DNA of 64,000 nt from Eubacterium sp. (GCA_017433295.1 JAFRHL010000005.1:1-64000); one strand, 5' to 3'. Positions 26,001 through 35,566 are shown, counted from the first letter of the stretch. The notes: generated by a model from the letters alone, not told the origin. Program-made: numbers and translations.

Positions 26001-26654
26001 CTGGAAGAAGACATCCCTGCGGAGGAATACCGGCCGCTCGAGGAAGAAGAAACTGTGGAAGTGAAGCGAAGGCCTGAACTCCCAGGCTTCCTTCTGGGCG
26101 AGATTATGCCCAGGCCCGCCTTCCTGGAAGAAAAAACCACCACCGCCGCCGATATAGGAACCCTGACACACCGCTTCCTCCGTCTCATTGACTTTGCGCT
26201 ATTTTGCGGAAAGGACCCGGGAGAATACAGGGAAATCGTTGAAAAAGAACTTAACCGTATGCGGGAACAGACCATCCTCACGGAAGCAGAGGCAAAGGAC
26301 ATCTACATAAAGGGTGCCGTCTCCTTCCTTTCCAGTCCCCTTGGACAGAGAATGATCGCTGCAGGGGAAGTCCGGCGCGAGTGGCCCTTCACCATGCAGA
26401 TCCGTGATGATTCCCCGACCATGATCCAGGGAATCGTGGATGCCGCCTTCCTGGAGGATGACAGGTGGATCCTGATCGATTACAAAACGGACAGGGACAC
26501 GAGGAAGGAAGCTTTTGTTTCCCGCCATGAGAAGCAGATGAACTGGTACCGGACGGCCGTGGAAAGGCTGACCCACAAACCCGTACAGGAGATGTGGCTC
26601 TTTGCCCTCCGTGGAGGAAAAGCATACAGGGTCGAGCGGATTGAAGTAGTATAA
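23091..26654 (+). CDS. addA: AddA, ATP-dependent helicase/nuclease subunit A
   Basis: UvrD-type motor and nuclease of AddAB. Walker A is AAGAGSGKTT near residue 30. Other helicase motifs include ITFTNEAAANMK, YVDECQDVSAIQ (DExx box), GDIKQSIYGFR, TMHKSKGLEFPVV and LLYVAMTRAM. The C-terminal RecB-type nuclease shows GIVDAAF, LIDYKTDR and KQMNWY. 1187 residues. ATG 23091 is preceded by GGAAGGAGGAG that overlaps the end of addB; a GTG two codons earlier is possible. It ends with no gap against mobA on the opposite strand. Confidence 0.94.
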   Translation: MPKFNEEQKAAIYARNPFLLCAAGAGSGKTTVMVESVAQKLAEDRNKDISTFLIITFTNEAAANMKRKVRERLSEEAKKGNTYAARGLANLENATISTIHSFCKGLISTYFYAIEGMSPKFEIIEEARLERIFKEAYEAALDDIMDPEQTLWTGDQVSLVRNLMDSFRQEELVPMCRELYKALMGIPDPFDHLDSYIDGISMPVNENRWAREIMFSVDMDLLGLKDFLLREKEMICAVTPPQCQDAARQDAEILGELQKKLEGNPSLQEKIEAILAAKAAMPAPRVTKKDGEDAREWNEDFKKLRNDVKGSTGILNKAAKSLQKLLDASQAGDNLRIQKILRGISILLKAAAARFREMKLAGQGIDYADMEQMVYELVKREDIRESIMESTTDIYVDECQDVSAIQYAIIHALTGGRGRSICRVGDIKQSIYGFRSAAPDLMERDIRAYSNDEAASHRKIFFQENYRSCTQVIECINEVFDLSMEKSISEIDYTPEDHLKANVEGDFGPVKAILLAREAADVDMLEAQCQAAGKQIEDQVLNRGREYRDIVILVQNAKTDAPVMVEHFRKMHIPVLYDGGQTFYGLTEISSFLSLLTVIDNDHTDVELIGTLRNVPFNFSDEDLARIREGHPEPSWYYEAFNACCERNETDLDRRCIAVRDQIRAWRGRARTMSVSEFIWRLMRESGIYAVRGAYPDGRLRQLNLDSLYQRAVDMEKRGIFRLSDFLWEIGKLKDARTKDTGDTPATMGEGDNFVRLMTMHKSKGLEFPVVILMNLQKNLRKAPVSSQNKMKLCVGTDGDTNPPLGVYVPAISRLRHTKRDTYGLDAFKVRRIRTKIAEDTRLLYVAMTRAMENLILIGHYKENEVALWQEKTKVSRIWKTRSMLDLIMPALLSHTNLPPVGETASGGRWHISVEVPRKITSGESHMTRSRLDANVTAILAGGSGLPTGMWLGGEVDPAPLKTSVTSLLRLEEDIPAEEYRPLEEEETVEVKRRPELPGFLLGEIMPRPAFLEEKTTTAADIGTLTHRFLRLIDFALFCGKDPGEYREIVEKELNRMREQTILTEAEAKDIYIKGAVSFLSSPLGQRMIAAGEVRREWPFTMQIRDDSPTMIQGIVDAAFLEDDRWILIDYKTDRDTRKEAFVSRHEKQMNWYRTAVERLTHKPVQEMWLFALRGGKAYRVERIEVV

Positions 26655-27236
26655 TTAACATTCCCCCCGGATGGCCCTGTAGTCCTCCGGGGTATTTATA
26701 TTACGGAGTGTTTCCGGGGAAAAGCCGCCGGTGCTGATATCAATGTATTGCGTCCGTATATTTGCGAGCAGCCCCATCATGCGGTAGCTGCCCTCGCCGA
26801 TCAGCTTCACGGCGACGGGCAGTACTGTCCGGCTGTAGATTCCGCAGAGAGGATGGATCCTGTCCTTATCCCGGAAGACCCAGGCATCATGATCGGAAGA
26901 GATGAATTTTGCCAGGTACTCCACCATTTCTCTGCGCACAAAGGGCATGTCTACTGCACAGATGAATACATAGTCTGTATCAGCATGGCGCAGGGACTGC
27001 CGTATTCCTTCCATGGGACCCACATGGGGGTACTCATCCACAAACATTCTGAGGCCATAATCGGAATAATCACTATCAAAAACCGAAGATATAAATACTT
27101 CATGACATCCGGACAGCTCCCGGGCCAGATGACCGATAAAGGTTTGTTTATCAAGCGTAAGCATTGCTTTGTCCCGGCCCATGCGTGTGGACCGTCCGAC
27201 CAGGATCGCTGCCGACAGATTCTTTTTGATATCCAT
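26655..27236 (-). CDS. mobA: Molybdenum cofactor guanylyltransferase-like protein
   Basis: Predicted transfer of GMP to molybdopterin. The nucleotide-binding signature is SAAILVGRSTRMGRDKAML, where the usual LAGGxSxRMGxDKA reads LVGRSTRMGRDKA. PHVGPMEGI, ICAVDMPFV and the late NINTPEDY are typical. 193 residues. No other molybdenum-cofactor gene is nearby, so it may serve pathway genes elsewhere. Its stop codon directly abuts that of addA; the start faces the signalling operon across a roughly 140-base divergent region. Confidence 0.85.
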   Translation of the reverse strand: MDIKKNLSAAILVGRSTRMGRDKAMLTLDKQTFIGHLARELSGCHEVFISSVFDSDYSDYGLRMFVDEYPHVGPMEGIRQSLRHADTDYVFICAVDMPFVRREMVEYLAKFISSDHDAWVFRDKDRIHPLCGIYSRTVLPVAVKLIGEGSYRMMGLLANIRTQYIDISTGGFSPETLRNINTPEDYRAIRGEC

Positions 27237-27274
27237 TTCTTTATATCTCCTCTATTCTTTCTTAATCTTTTATA

Positions 27275-27303
27275 TTGATGAAGCCCTGAGTCCAGTGTAT
27301 AAT
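27275..27303 (+). promoter_or_regulatory. Promoter of the histidine kinase/c-di-GMP operon
   Basis: TTGATG (27275-27280), 17-base spacer, TATAAT (27298-27303), 72 bases before the start codon. Confidence 0.65.
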
Positions 27304-27375
27304 ACATATAAGAATACAGATTTTGGCTGACGGATTCCGGGCCGAGGCAATGCCCGAAATGGAGGAAGATTGATT

Positions 27376-29742
27376 ATGAAAAGTATATTGTTAATTGCAG
27401 AAGGACCGGATATTATCAGGTCCTTTACATCGATGCTTTCCCCGGCCTACCATGTATACAACGTCGCTTCCACACAAGAAGGCCTTGACATACTGAAACA
27501 GGACTACAACAACATAACAGCTGTGCTGATCGAGCTGGGGCTTGCCCGTGAGAACGATTTTGCCTTTGCCGACCGGATGCGGACTTACTCCTCATTTTCC
27601 TCCATTCCAATGATCGCAATTTCAGGGGGACTGCCTGTCATTGAGGACGTGGACTGCCTGGAGCATGGCTTTTTCGACCTGATCTCTTCCTCGACTCCCC
27701 GGCCGCTGGTATATAAACGCATTGACAACGCCATCCATGCGAAAGATTCATTATCCCTGAAGGAAGTGGAGCGGATGCTCAAGGATCTTCCCGCCTGTAT
27801 TTTTTTAAAGGACAAGGAAGGGAAATACGTCTTCTCCACCCAGTACTGGAACCATCTGGACACCAAAGGAGATCCCAACTGGACCATCCGGGGCAAGACG
27901 GACCTGGATATCCGCAAGGATAAGAAAAATGCCATGAAGGCCATGGAGGCCGACCGCCGGATCATTGAAACCGGCCAGGGTACGGAATATATTATCGAAG
28001 AGAATCTGGATGGCATTCAGGACTATCTTCAGCTTATCAAACGTCCCGTCTATGATGAGAACGGTAAAGTCAGCGGCATCATTGCCCTCATCAATAATAT
28101 CACAGACTATCAGCTTTTGAAACTTGAATTAGAAAAACAGGCGAAAACAGATGCCTCCATGGTCACGGCCATGGCGTCTGACTACCGGAGTCTCTACTAC
28201 GCCGATCTTGATAAGGATGAATGCCTTTGTGTCCGCGCAGCTTCCGGGCAGGAGGACCATATGTGGGAAGGACGTACATTTCCTTTTTATGAAGGTTTCA
28301 TAAATTATGCGGACCGCTATGTTGCGGAGGCGGACAGAGAAGATTTTATTAAATTTGTTGACCCGGACAACATTCGCGCCGGACTGGCAGAGGAGACTAT
28401 GATTTCCTACCGCTACCTTTCTGTCAGAAACGGTGTAGAAAAGTACGAGATGCTCCGCATCGCCGATGTCCGTCTCCACGAAGAACGAAAGGATCAGACG
28501 GTCCATGCCATCGGCGCGGGCTTTTCTGATGTTGACCGGCAGACACGGGAGGCAATGGAACAGAACCGGGCCCTGGGAGAGGCCCTGGTCCGGGCCCGGG
28601 AGGCCAGCGAGGCAAAGACAGCCTTCTTAAGCTCCATGAGCCATGAAATAAGAACCCCCTTAAATGCCATCATCGGCCTTGATAAAATTGCCTTGAAGGA
28701 TTCGAATATTTCTCCCGGGACCCGTGACGATCTGGAGAAGATCGGATCAAGTGCCAGGCACCTGCTGTCCCTCATTAACGATATCCTGGATATGAGCCGC
28801 ATCGAATCCGGGCGTATGGTGCTCAAGGAGGAAGAGTTCTCTTTCCGGGAGCTGCTGGATCAGATCACTGTCATAATTCAGGGGCAGTGCGATGACAAGG
28901 GACTGCTGTTCCAATGCAGCCATCCCGAGGCTTTGGCTGAATACTTTATCGGGGATGACCTGAGACTCAAACAGGTGCTCATCAATATCCTGGGCAATGC
29001 AGTGAAATTTACTGACGCCCCGGGAACCGTCACATTTTCTGCAGAGGTTCGGGGCGACACAGGGGACTGCCGCCTCCTTCGCTTTTTGATAAAGGATACC
29101 GGCATCGGTATGGACGAAGCCTTCCTTCCAAAGCTCTTTGACCCGTTTACCCAGGAGGATGCCACGACAACCAGCCGATATGGCGGCAGCGGTCTGGGCA
29201 TGGCCATCACCAGAAATATGGTGGACCTGATGGGCGGCAGGATCGAGGTTGAAAGCAGGAAGGGATACGGCACGACCTTCACGGTGGATATTCCCCTTAA
29301 GAAAACGGATCATGTGGAGACCGGTCCCGGGACGGAACAAGTGGGGCAGGAGGTTTCCCTTTCCGGTATGCATGTTCTGATCGTGGAGGATATAGAGCTG
29401 AATGCGGAGATCCTTGCCGACCTGCTGGAGGTGGAGGATATCACCTCTGAGAGAGCAGAGAACGGCCGGCAGGCTGTAGAATATTTCGCCCGGATGGAAG
29501 CCGGACATTTCTCCGCCATCCTCATGGATATGCGTATGCCGGTGATGGACGGTCCCGCCGCGGCCAGAGCCATCCGCGCTCTGGACCGGCCTGATGCGGC
29601 AACGATTCCCATCATCGCATTGACAGCAAATGCATTTGAAGAAGACGTAAAGACCTGCCTGATGGCGGGTATGAATGCCCACCTGTCCAAGCCGGTGGAT
29701 ATTGAGCAGCTGAAACAATTGCTGAGCAGGATACGGAGGTAA
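27376..29742 (+). CDS. Hybrid sensor histidine kinase with pseudo-receiver, PAS and receiver domains
   Basis: 788 residues, no clear membrane segment, so probably cytosolic. Order: an N-terminal receiver-like domain (1-120) in which the phospho-acceptor Asp is replaced by Glu53 (AVLIELGL) and the conserved KP reads RP; a PAS domain (about 135-245, LPACIFLKDKEGKYVFS); a second sensor-like region (about 255-400); HisKA with phospho-His in SMSHEIRTPLNAIIG (about 420); an HATPase_c domain (N box NILGNAVKF, DTGIGM, GGSGLGMAI); and a canonical C-terminal receiver with the Asp in LMDMRMPVMDG (about 717) and LSKPVD. ATG 27376 follows GGAGGAAGATTGATT. Two bases separate its stop from the GGDEF/EAL gene. 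Confidence 0.88.
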   Translation: MKSILLIAEGPDIIRSFTSMLSPAYHVYNVASTQEGLDILKQDYNNITAVLIELGLARENDFAFADRMRTYSSFSSIPMIAISGGLPVIEDVDCLEHGFFDLISSSTPRPLVYKRIDNAIHAKDSLSLKEVERMLKDLPACIFLKDKEGKYVFSTQYWNHLDTKGDPNWTIRGKTDLDIRKDKKNAMKAMEADRRIIETGQGTEYIIEENLDGIQDYLQLIKRPVYDENGKVSGIIALINNITDYQLLKLELEKQAKTDASMVTAMASDYRSLYYADLDKDECLCVRAASGQEDHMWEGRTFPFYEGFINYADRYVAEADREDFIKFVDPDNIRAGLAEETMISYRYLSVRNGVEKYEMLRIADVRLHEERKDQTVHAIGAGFSDVDRQTREAMEQNRALGEALVRAREASEAKTAFLSSMSHEIRTPLNAIIGLDKIALKDSNISPGTRDDLEKIGSSARHLLSLINDILDMSRIESGRMVLKEEEFSFRELLDQITVIIQGQCDDKGLLFQCSHPEALAEYFIGDDLRLKQVLINILGNAVKFTDAPGTVTFSAEVRGDTGDCRLLRFLIKDTGIGMDEAFLPKLFDPFTQEDATTTSRYGGSGLGMAITRNMVDLMGGRIEVESRKGYGTTFTVDIPLKKTDHVETGPGTEQVGQEVSLSGMHVLIVEDIELNAEILADLLEVEDITSERAENGRQAVEYFARMEAGHFSAILMDMRMPVMDGPAAARAIRALDRPDAATIPIIALTANAFEEDVKTCLMAGMNAHLSKPVDIEQLKQLLSRIRR

Positions 29743-29744
29743 AA

Positions 29745-32700
29745 ATGGATACTCAGTCAGGATATGCAGATCATGTATCGGAAAAATTTGAGAACGGCAG
29801 CGACAGCGTGTACAAAAATATCGCCCAGGCACTGGCCAGAGGCATTACTGACCTCTATTACGTCAATATAAATACCGATGAGTTCATCGAATATCACACG
29901 GACCATGACACCGGCGTACTTACCGAGGCCCGGCGGAGTTCGGATTTCTTCGGGGGATGCAGGCGGGACGCAGAGCTGTTTGTTCATCCGGAGGATCAGG
30001 CAGCATTTATTGAGGCCATGGACCGGGAGTTCCTGGTCAGAGCCCTGGAAGAGTCCGATGTGTTTGAGATGACCTACCGCAGGATAAAAGAGGGAAGAAC
30101 ATTTTATGTGAAGCTGAGGGCTTCCCGGGTAGAGAACGATGCCCGTTTTCTCGTCATAGCTGTGTCGGATATCGATGAACTGATGAGGAAGCGTTATGCG
30201 GAACAGCGAATCCAGGAGGAGCGAATGATATACGCCCGTCTCCACGCGCTCACGGGGAACTCTATGTGCGTTTATGTGGTGGACCCGGAGAGCGGCCGCT
30301 ACCGGGAATTCAGTGCCACCGATGATTATGTGCAGAGCTTTGCCCAGGCCAGGGAGGGAGAGGACTTTTTTCACACCCTCCGGGAGGCGGCCCGCATTTA
30401 CAGCCATCCGGATGACCGGAACCGTATCCTTCCGCTGCTCAAAAAAGAGTATGTCATGGACGAGATCGAAAAGAACGGTCTTTTCACTCTGAGTTACCGT
30501 ATCATGATGGAAAACAGGCCCCTCTATGTCCAGATGACTGCCGCCATGGTGGAGGAGAAGGAAGGTCTCCGGCTGATCGTCGGCCTCAATGACATTGATG
30601 CCCAGGTGCGGCAGAGGGAGATTGATGAGGAGATCGCAAGACAAAAGGAAATATATAATCAGATCACCGCAAGTCTTGCAGGCCAGTATGATACCCTGTA
30701 CTACGTTAACATTGAAAACAGCACCTATCTTGAGATTTCCTCCACGGACGAATATAAGAAGCTGAATGTGCCGGCCACCGGAAATGATTTCTTTGCCGAG
30801 AGCAGAAGAAGCATCCGAAAATACGTGCATCCCGAGGATCAGGAGAAGGCCCTGCGGATCCATTATAAGGATGTGATGCTTTCAAACCTGAGATACAGGA
30901 GTTCTTTTTCACTGGCCTGGCGTCTGGTGGTAAACGGTAAGGTCAGACATATCCGGCACACGGAGATCATGTCCCGGGACAAAAAGCACATCATTGTCTG
31001 TATCGAGAGTATAGATGCGGAGATTAAGGCAGAGCTTGCCATGAAGGCGGATCAGAAGAAAAATGTGACCTATACTCAGATCGCCGAGAGGCTGGCTGCC
31101 CATTATGATTTTATTTACTACATAGACTGCGAAAGCTCTCATTACGCAGAGTTTTCAATCAAAAAGAAATCCGGTGAACTGAAGCTCCAGGACGAAGGAG
31201 AGGATTTCTTTGCTGCTTCCAGAAAGAATATGAACAGACTGGTCTATTCGGGAGACAGAGACAGGATCAGGCTCTTCCTGGATAAGGACAACCTGATATC
31301 AAAGCTTGAGAACAGACGACAGCTGACTGAGGATTACCGGATGATCATTGACGGAGGAAAGACCCAGTATACCCGCATGACGGTGACCTACTCCTCCGAT
31401 TACAGCCATTTTATCATATGTGTCGAAAACCGTGAAGAAGACGTCCGCAGGGAAAAGAAACATCTGGAAGCCCTCTCCATGGCCAATGAGATGGCCCGGC
31501 GGGATGAACTGACCCATACCAAAAACAAGACAGCCTATAACGAGATGGAGAAGGAACTGCAAAGCAGGATAGGGGAAGGCTGTGATCCCTTCGGTATTGT
31601 GGTCTGTGATATCAACGGTCTCAAGATGATCAATGATACGGAGGGGCACAAGGCCGGAGATGACTATATTAAAACCTCCTGTATGCTGATCTGCCGGATT
31701 TTTCACCATAGTCCCGTGTTCCGTATCGGCGGGGATGAATTCGCCGTGATCCTTCGGGGGCATGATTTTGAGAACCGGGAGAAGTTGATCTCCCGTTTGA
31801 GGAGACAGGTGGAAGAGAATGTCCGCATCGGCGAAGGACCTGTGGTGGCTTCGGGCCTGGCAGAATATCAGCCCTATGAAGACACCCGCGTTGAGGACGT
31901 GTTTAATCGTGCCGACAATCAGATGTACCGGGAAAAGACCCGGCTGAAGGAGCAGAAGCTTCTTCAGGAGAGTCATTCCCTCAAAAGTAAGGCAAATATC
32001 AGGCTCATCAGTGATGAAAGACGGATCATGCTTGATACCCTGTACAGGGCTTTCGAGGTGGTTTCGGAAGGAACCTATATCTTTTTATGCGACATGAAGT
32101 ATGATTTTTCCCGCTGGTCCAAAAATGCGGTGGATACTTACGGCCTGCCGTCCGAGTTCATGTACGGGGCAGGTGATATCTGGGAGAATCAGATCCATCC
32201 CGAAGACCGGGAGGCCTACCATAAGGGCATCGATGAGATATTCTCCGGAAATGTCGCCGGCCATGATATGCAGTACCGGGCAAGACGCGTCACGGGAGAA
32301 TACGATGTGTGTACCTGCCGGGGCATTGTGATCCGTGATCCCTCCGGCGAGCCGGATTACTTTGTGGGCAACATCCGTAATCACGGCATACAGGGACATA
32401 TCGATACTTTGACAGGGCTCAGGAACCAGTATGGCTTCTTTGAAGACCTGGACAGCTATATTAACAGGAATACAAGGATAAACGTGATCCTCTTCGGCAT
32501 CAGCAGATTCTCCGAGATCAACGAGATGTACGGATACCATTTCGGAAACCGGTTACTGCAGCTCTATGCCAGAAGGATATATGAGTCGACGGGGAACACG
32601 GGCCATGTCTACAGGATAGACGGGACCAGGTTTGCGGTGATCAGCAACACCCTTTCCATTGCGCAGATGCAGGAAGGATATGAACACTTTCGGGCATTTC

Positions 32701-33647
32701 TCCATGAAGATTTCAAAGTGGATGACAGGAATGTACTGCTGGAGCTGCACTGCGGCGCACTGAGAGTGGACAGCTTTGACATCGATTCCCAGACAGTCTA
32801 TGCCTGTCTGAATTATGCCGATGAAGAATCCAAGCATCGCCGGCAGGGAAATATGGTGGAGTTCTGCAATGATGTAAATGAACAAAACCACCAGAGGCTG
32901 GAGCAGCTCCATGCCATCCGTGCCTCCATCATGCATGGCTATGAGGGATTCTATCTGCTCTACCAGCCGGTGGTGGACGCGAAGACAGAACAGCTGATCG
33001 GAGCAGAAGCCCTGCTCCGCTGGGAAAACGATCTTTACGGTATGGTACCTCCGGACCAGTTTATTCCCATCCTGGAGTCGGATCCCCTGTTCCCTGAGCT
33101 GGGAGAATGGATTATCAGGGAATCCGTCCTGGCCGCAAAGCAGATCCTGGAGACCAATCCCGGATTTATCATAAATGTCAACCTGTCCTATACACAGCTG
33201 GAGAAGCCCGACTTTGTGGATATGGTGCTGCGGGTCCTTGGTGAACTGGAATACCCGCCTGAGCATCTCTGTCTGGAGGTGACGGAGCGGTGCAGGCTGC
33301 TGGATCTGGAGCTTCTTAAAAATGTGGTTGTCAATCTGAAGGCCAGGGGTGTCCTGGTTGCGCTGGATGACTTTGGAACCGGCTTCTCATCCATCGGCAT
33401 CCTCAAGGAGATTCCTGTCAATATCATAAAGATCGACCGCAGTTTTGTAAAAATGATAGAAAAGAATGAAATTGACAGACAGATCATATGTAATATTGCA
33501 GACCTTGCCTCCATCTTCGGAGCCAAAGTCTGTGTCGAAGGAATCGAGACAGAGGGCATGCGGGATATTCTGCTGAAATATCATGTGGAAAGCTTCCAGG
33601 GATACTATTATGGGAAGCCTCTTATGCTTGATCAGTTTCTGGGATGA
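29745..33647 (+). CDS. Multi-PAS GGDEF/GGDEF-like/EAL cyclic-di-GMP protein
   Basis: 1300 residues, cytosolic. Four tandem PAS-like repeats of about 140 residues come first, each opening like DLYYVNINTDEF and passing through FF(A)xSRR and VHPED. They are followed by an intact GGDEF domain (RIGGDEFAV near 661, cyclase), another PAS (about 760-870), a second GGDEF-like domain with a degenerate motif (RIDGTRFAV near 959), and a complete EAL phosphodiesterase (GAEALLRW near 1086, INVNLS, EVTER, DDFGTGFSS, KIDRSFV, EGIETE, QGYYYGKP). Both making and breaking c-di-GMP therefore look possible. Co-transcribed with the upstream kinase, which may control it. Confidence 0.9.
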   Translation: MDTQSGYADHVSEKFENGSDSVYKNIAQALARGITDLYYVNINTDEFIEYHTDHDTGVLTEARRSSDFFGGCRRDAELFVHPEDQAAFIEAMDREFLVRALEESDVFEMTYRRIKEGRTFYVKLRASRVENDARFLVIAVSDIDELMRKRYAEQRIQEERMIYARLHALTGNSMCVYVVDPESGRYREFSATDDYVQSFAQAREGEDFFHTLREAARIYSHPDDRNRILPLLKKEYVMDEIEKNGLFTLSYRIMMENRPLYVQMTAAMVEEKEGLRLIVGLNDIDAQVRQREIDEEIARQKEIYNQITASLAGQYDTLYYVNIENSTYLEISSTDEYKKLNVPATGNDFFAESRRSIRKYVHPEDQEKALRIHYKDVMLSNLRYRSSFSLAWRLVVNGKVRHIRHTEIMSRDKKHIIVCIESIDAEIKAELAMKADQKKNVTYTQIAERLAAHYDFIYYIDCESSHYAEFSIKKKSGELKLQDEGEDFFAASRKNMNRLVYSGDRDRIRLFLDKDNLISKLENRRQLTEDYRMIIDGGKTQYTRMTVTYSSDYSHFIICVENREEDVRREKKHLEALSMANEMARRDELTHTKNKTAYNEMEKELQSRIGEGCDPFGIVVCDINGLKMINDTEGHKAGDDYIKTSCMLICRIFHHSPVFRIGGDEFAVILRGHDFENREKLISRLRRQVEENVRIGEGPVVASGLAEYQPYEDTRVEDVFNRADNQMYREKTRLKEQKLLQESHSLKSKANIRLISDERRIMLDTLYRAFEVVSEGTYIFLCDMKYDFSRWSKNAVDTYGLPSEFMYGAGDIWENQIHPEDREAYHKGIDEIFSGNVAGHDMQYRARRVTGEYDVCTCRGIVIRDPSGEPDYFVGNIRNHGIQGHIDTLTGLRNQYGFFEDLDSYINRNTRINVILFGISRFSEINEMYGYHFGNRLLQLYARRIYESTGNTGHVYRIDGTRFAVISNTLSIAQMQEGYEHFRAFLHEDFKVDDRNVLLELHCGALRVDSFDIDSQTVYACLNYADEESKHRRQGNMVEFCNDVNEQNHQRLEQLHAIRASIMHGYEGFYLLYQPVVDAKTEQLIGAEALLRWENDLYGMVPPDQFIPILESDPLFPELGEWIIRESVLAAKQILETNPGFIINVNLSYTQLEKPDFVDMVLRVLGELEYPPEHLCLEVTERCRLLDLELLKNVVVNLKARGVLVALDDFGTGFSSIGILKEIPVNIIKIDRSFVKMIEKNEIDRQIICNIADLASIFGAKVCVEGIETEGMRDILLKYHVESFQGYYYGKPLMLDQFLG

Positions 33648-33676
33648 AAACGAAAGACTATTAAGGAGACACGGGA

Positions 33677-34999
33677 ATGAGAACCATTGTAGCGAAATTT
33701 GGAGGAACTTCTTTATCAGATGCCGCGCAATTTAAAAAGGTGCGTGATATCATCCGGAGCGATCCTGCCCGCAGGATCATTGTTGCTTCTGCACCCGGAA
33801 AAAGGTTTGAGGAGGACTTAAAAGTTACAGACCTGCTGCTTAAGTGCTATGACATGGCAGGGGGCCATCAGGATTTTGAGCCTGTTCTTGCAGATATCCG
33901 GACCAGATTCACCGATATCATCCGAGAGCTTAAGGTGGATATTTCCATAGACCCGGAGATCCAGGCACTCAGAGAGCATCTGAAAGAGTGTCCGGATAAG
34001 GACTATGTTCTCAGCAGGGGAGAATACCTGAATTCCCGTATTCTGGCAAAATATCTGGGCTTTACTTTCGTGGATCCCGCATGGTGTGTATTCTTTGATG
34101 AATACGGGAAGCTGGACGGGAGAATGACCAGGAGGACCATGGAAGCCTCCCTCCGCCCCCTCCATAATGCCGTGATCGCCGGGTTCTACGGGGCAGATAT
34201 AAACGGACACATTCACACCATGGCCCGGGGCGGCTCGGATGTGACCGGCAGCCTGGCCGCTTCCGCCATCCGGGCGGAGGTGTACGAAAACTGGACAGAT
34301 GTATCCGGACTGCTTGCGGCGGACCCCCATATTGTCGATTCACCGAAAACCATAGAATACGTCAGCTACCGGGAACTTCGCACCCTTTCTTATATGGGTG
34401 CCTCTGTGCTGAATACAGATGCCGTCCTTCCGGTGTCCGATCTGGATATTCCCATTAATATACGCAATACCAACAGGCCCCAGGATCCCGGGAGTATGAT
34501 CGTTCGCAAGCTGCCCAGGGGGGAGATCAAGTATCCCATCATCGGCGTGGCCGGGCGGTCCGGTATGTCCGTGATACAGATCGAAAAGGTCATGGTCTCC
34601 GACGGGGCAGGCTTCAGCGCCATCGTTCTGGATATTTTAAAGGACAGAAATCTGCCCTTCGAGCATTGTCTTACGGGAATTGATACGATTACCCTGATCA
34701 TACGCAGTGATCTTCTGGAAAACTGCAAGGATGAGCTGCTGGGTGAAATCCGGGAGGCACTGGCTCCGGATTATCTCGGACTTACGGAGCATCTGTCCGT
34801 GATCGCGGTGATCGGCGAGAAGGACACGGAATCCAGCGATGCCAATATTCGTGTGCTCTGGTGCCTGATGCAGGAGGGAATCCCCATCAACACCATCAAC
34901 CAGGGTGCAGGCAAGCTCAACCTGCTGATCGGTGTCCCGGAGGACCGTTATAAGGACGCAGTCCGGGCAATTTACACAGCTATTGATAAACAAAAGTGA
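33677..34999 (+). CDS. lysC: Aspartate kinase
   Basis: Phosphorylates L-aspartate with ATP, the first step towards lysine, threonine and methionine. The N-terminal kinase domain has VAKFGGTSLSDA; substrate and ATP sites include FYGADINGHIHTMARGGSDVTGS. ACT-type regulatory repeats fill residues about 295-440 (GVAGRSGMSVIQIEK, then VIGEKDTESSDANIRVL), implying feedback control. 440 residues. RBS AAGGAGACACGGGA. Its stop lies three bases from the opposing chrA gene. Confidence 0.92.
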   Translation: MRTIVAKFGGTSLSDAAQFKKVRDIIRSDPARRIIVASAPGKRFEEDLKVTDLLLKCYDMAGGHQDFEPVLADIRTRFTDIIRELKVDISIDPEIQALREHLKECPDKDYVLSRGEYLNSRILAKYLGFTFVDPAWCVFFDEYGKLDGRMTRRTMEASLRPLHNAVIAGFYGADINGHIHTMARGGSDVTGSLAASAIRAEVYENWTDVSGLLAADPHIVDSPKTIEYVSYRELRTLSYMGASVLNTDAVLPVSDLDIPINIRNTNRPQDPGSMIVRKLPRGEIKYPIIGVAGRSGMSVIQIEKVMVSDGAGFSAIVLDILKDRNLPFEHCLTGIDTITLIIRSDLLENCKDELLGEIREALAPDYLGLTEHLSVIAVIGEKDTESSDANIRVLWCLMQEGIPINTINQGAGKLNLLIGVPEDRYKDAVRAIYTAIDKQK

Positions 35000-35002
35000 A
35001 AA

Positions 35003-35566
35003 TTATAGCATAAGGACTGCGCCTAAAACAGCCGAACCGACAATATAAAGAATAGGGTGCCGGTCGGTCTTTTTAAAGATAATAAAAATCAGGACTGCCA
35101 GCAGGACAGGCAGGGGACGGATCAGATCGGTCAGCTCATTGGTTTTGGAAAACAGATCCATATTCAGGAAGGCAATCTGGGCCACCCTGAGTCCCGCAAT
35201 GGCGATCAGGCCCGCAGAGGCTGCCCTTAATCCGTACATGGCATACTGGATATATTTGTTGGTCTTAAAGCGCTCCAGTATATTTGCAATGAGCAATATA
35301 ATGATCACAGAGGGAGTCACCAGCCCCAGGGGAGCAATGATGCCGCCGGGCAGGCCTGCGATGGAATAGCCGGTAAAGGTTGCCATATTGACGCCCATGG
35401 GGCCCGGAGTCGATTCCGATACAGCCACCATATTGGCAATGTCCTGGATGGTGAACCACCCGGTTTTGGACTGCAGCTCATAAAGGAAGGGAAGGGTGGC
35501 CAGGCCGCCGCCTATGGTAAAGAGGCCGATTTTAAAGAATTCCCAGTATAAACGTAATAATATCAT
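35003..35566 (-). CDS. chrA: Chromate transporter (ChrA half, second of pair)
   Basis: 187-residue membrane protein of the short-chain ChrA type; two halves work together. Signature blocks: FFKIGLFTIGGGLATLPFL near the start, VAVSESTPGPMGVNMATFTG, then GLVTPSVIIILLIANILE. About six helices. Exports chromate or related anions by family knowledge; the physiological cargo here is unknown. Its start overlaps the stop of the other half by four bases. Confidence 0.88.
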   Translation of the reverse strand: MILLRLYWEFFKIGLFTIGGGLATLPFLYELQSKTGWFTIQDIANMVAVSESTPGPMGVNMATFTGYSIAGLPGGIIAPLGLVTPSVIIILLIANILERFKTNKYIQYAMYGLRAASAGLIAIAGLRVAQIAFLNMDLFSKTNELTDLIRPLPVLLAVLIFIIFKKTDRHPILYIVGSAVLGAVLML

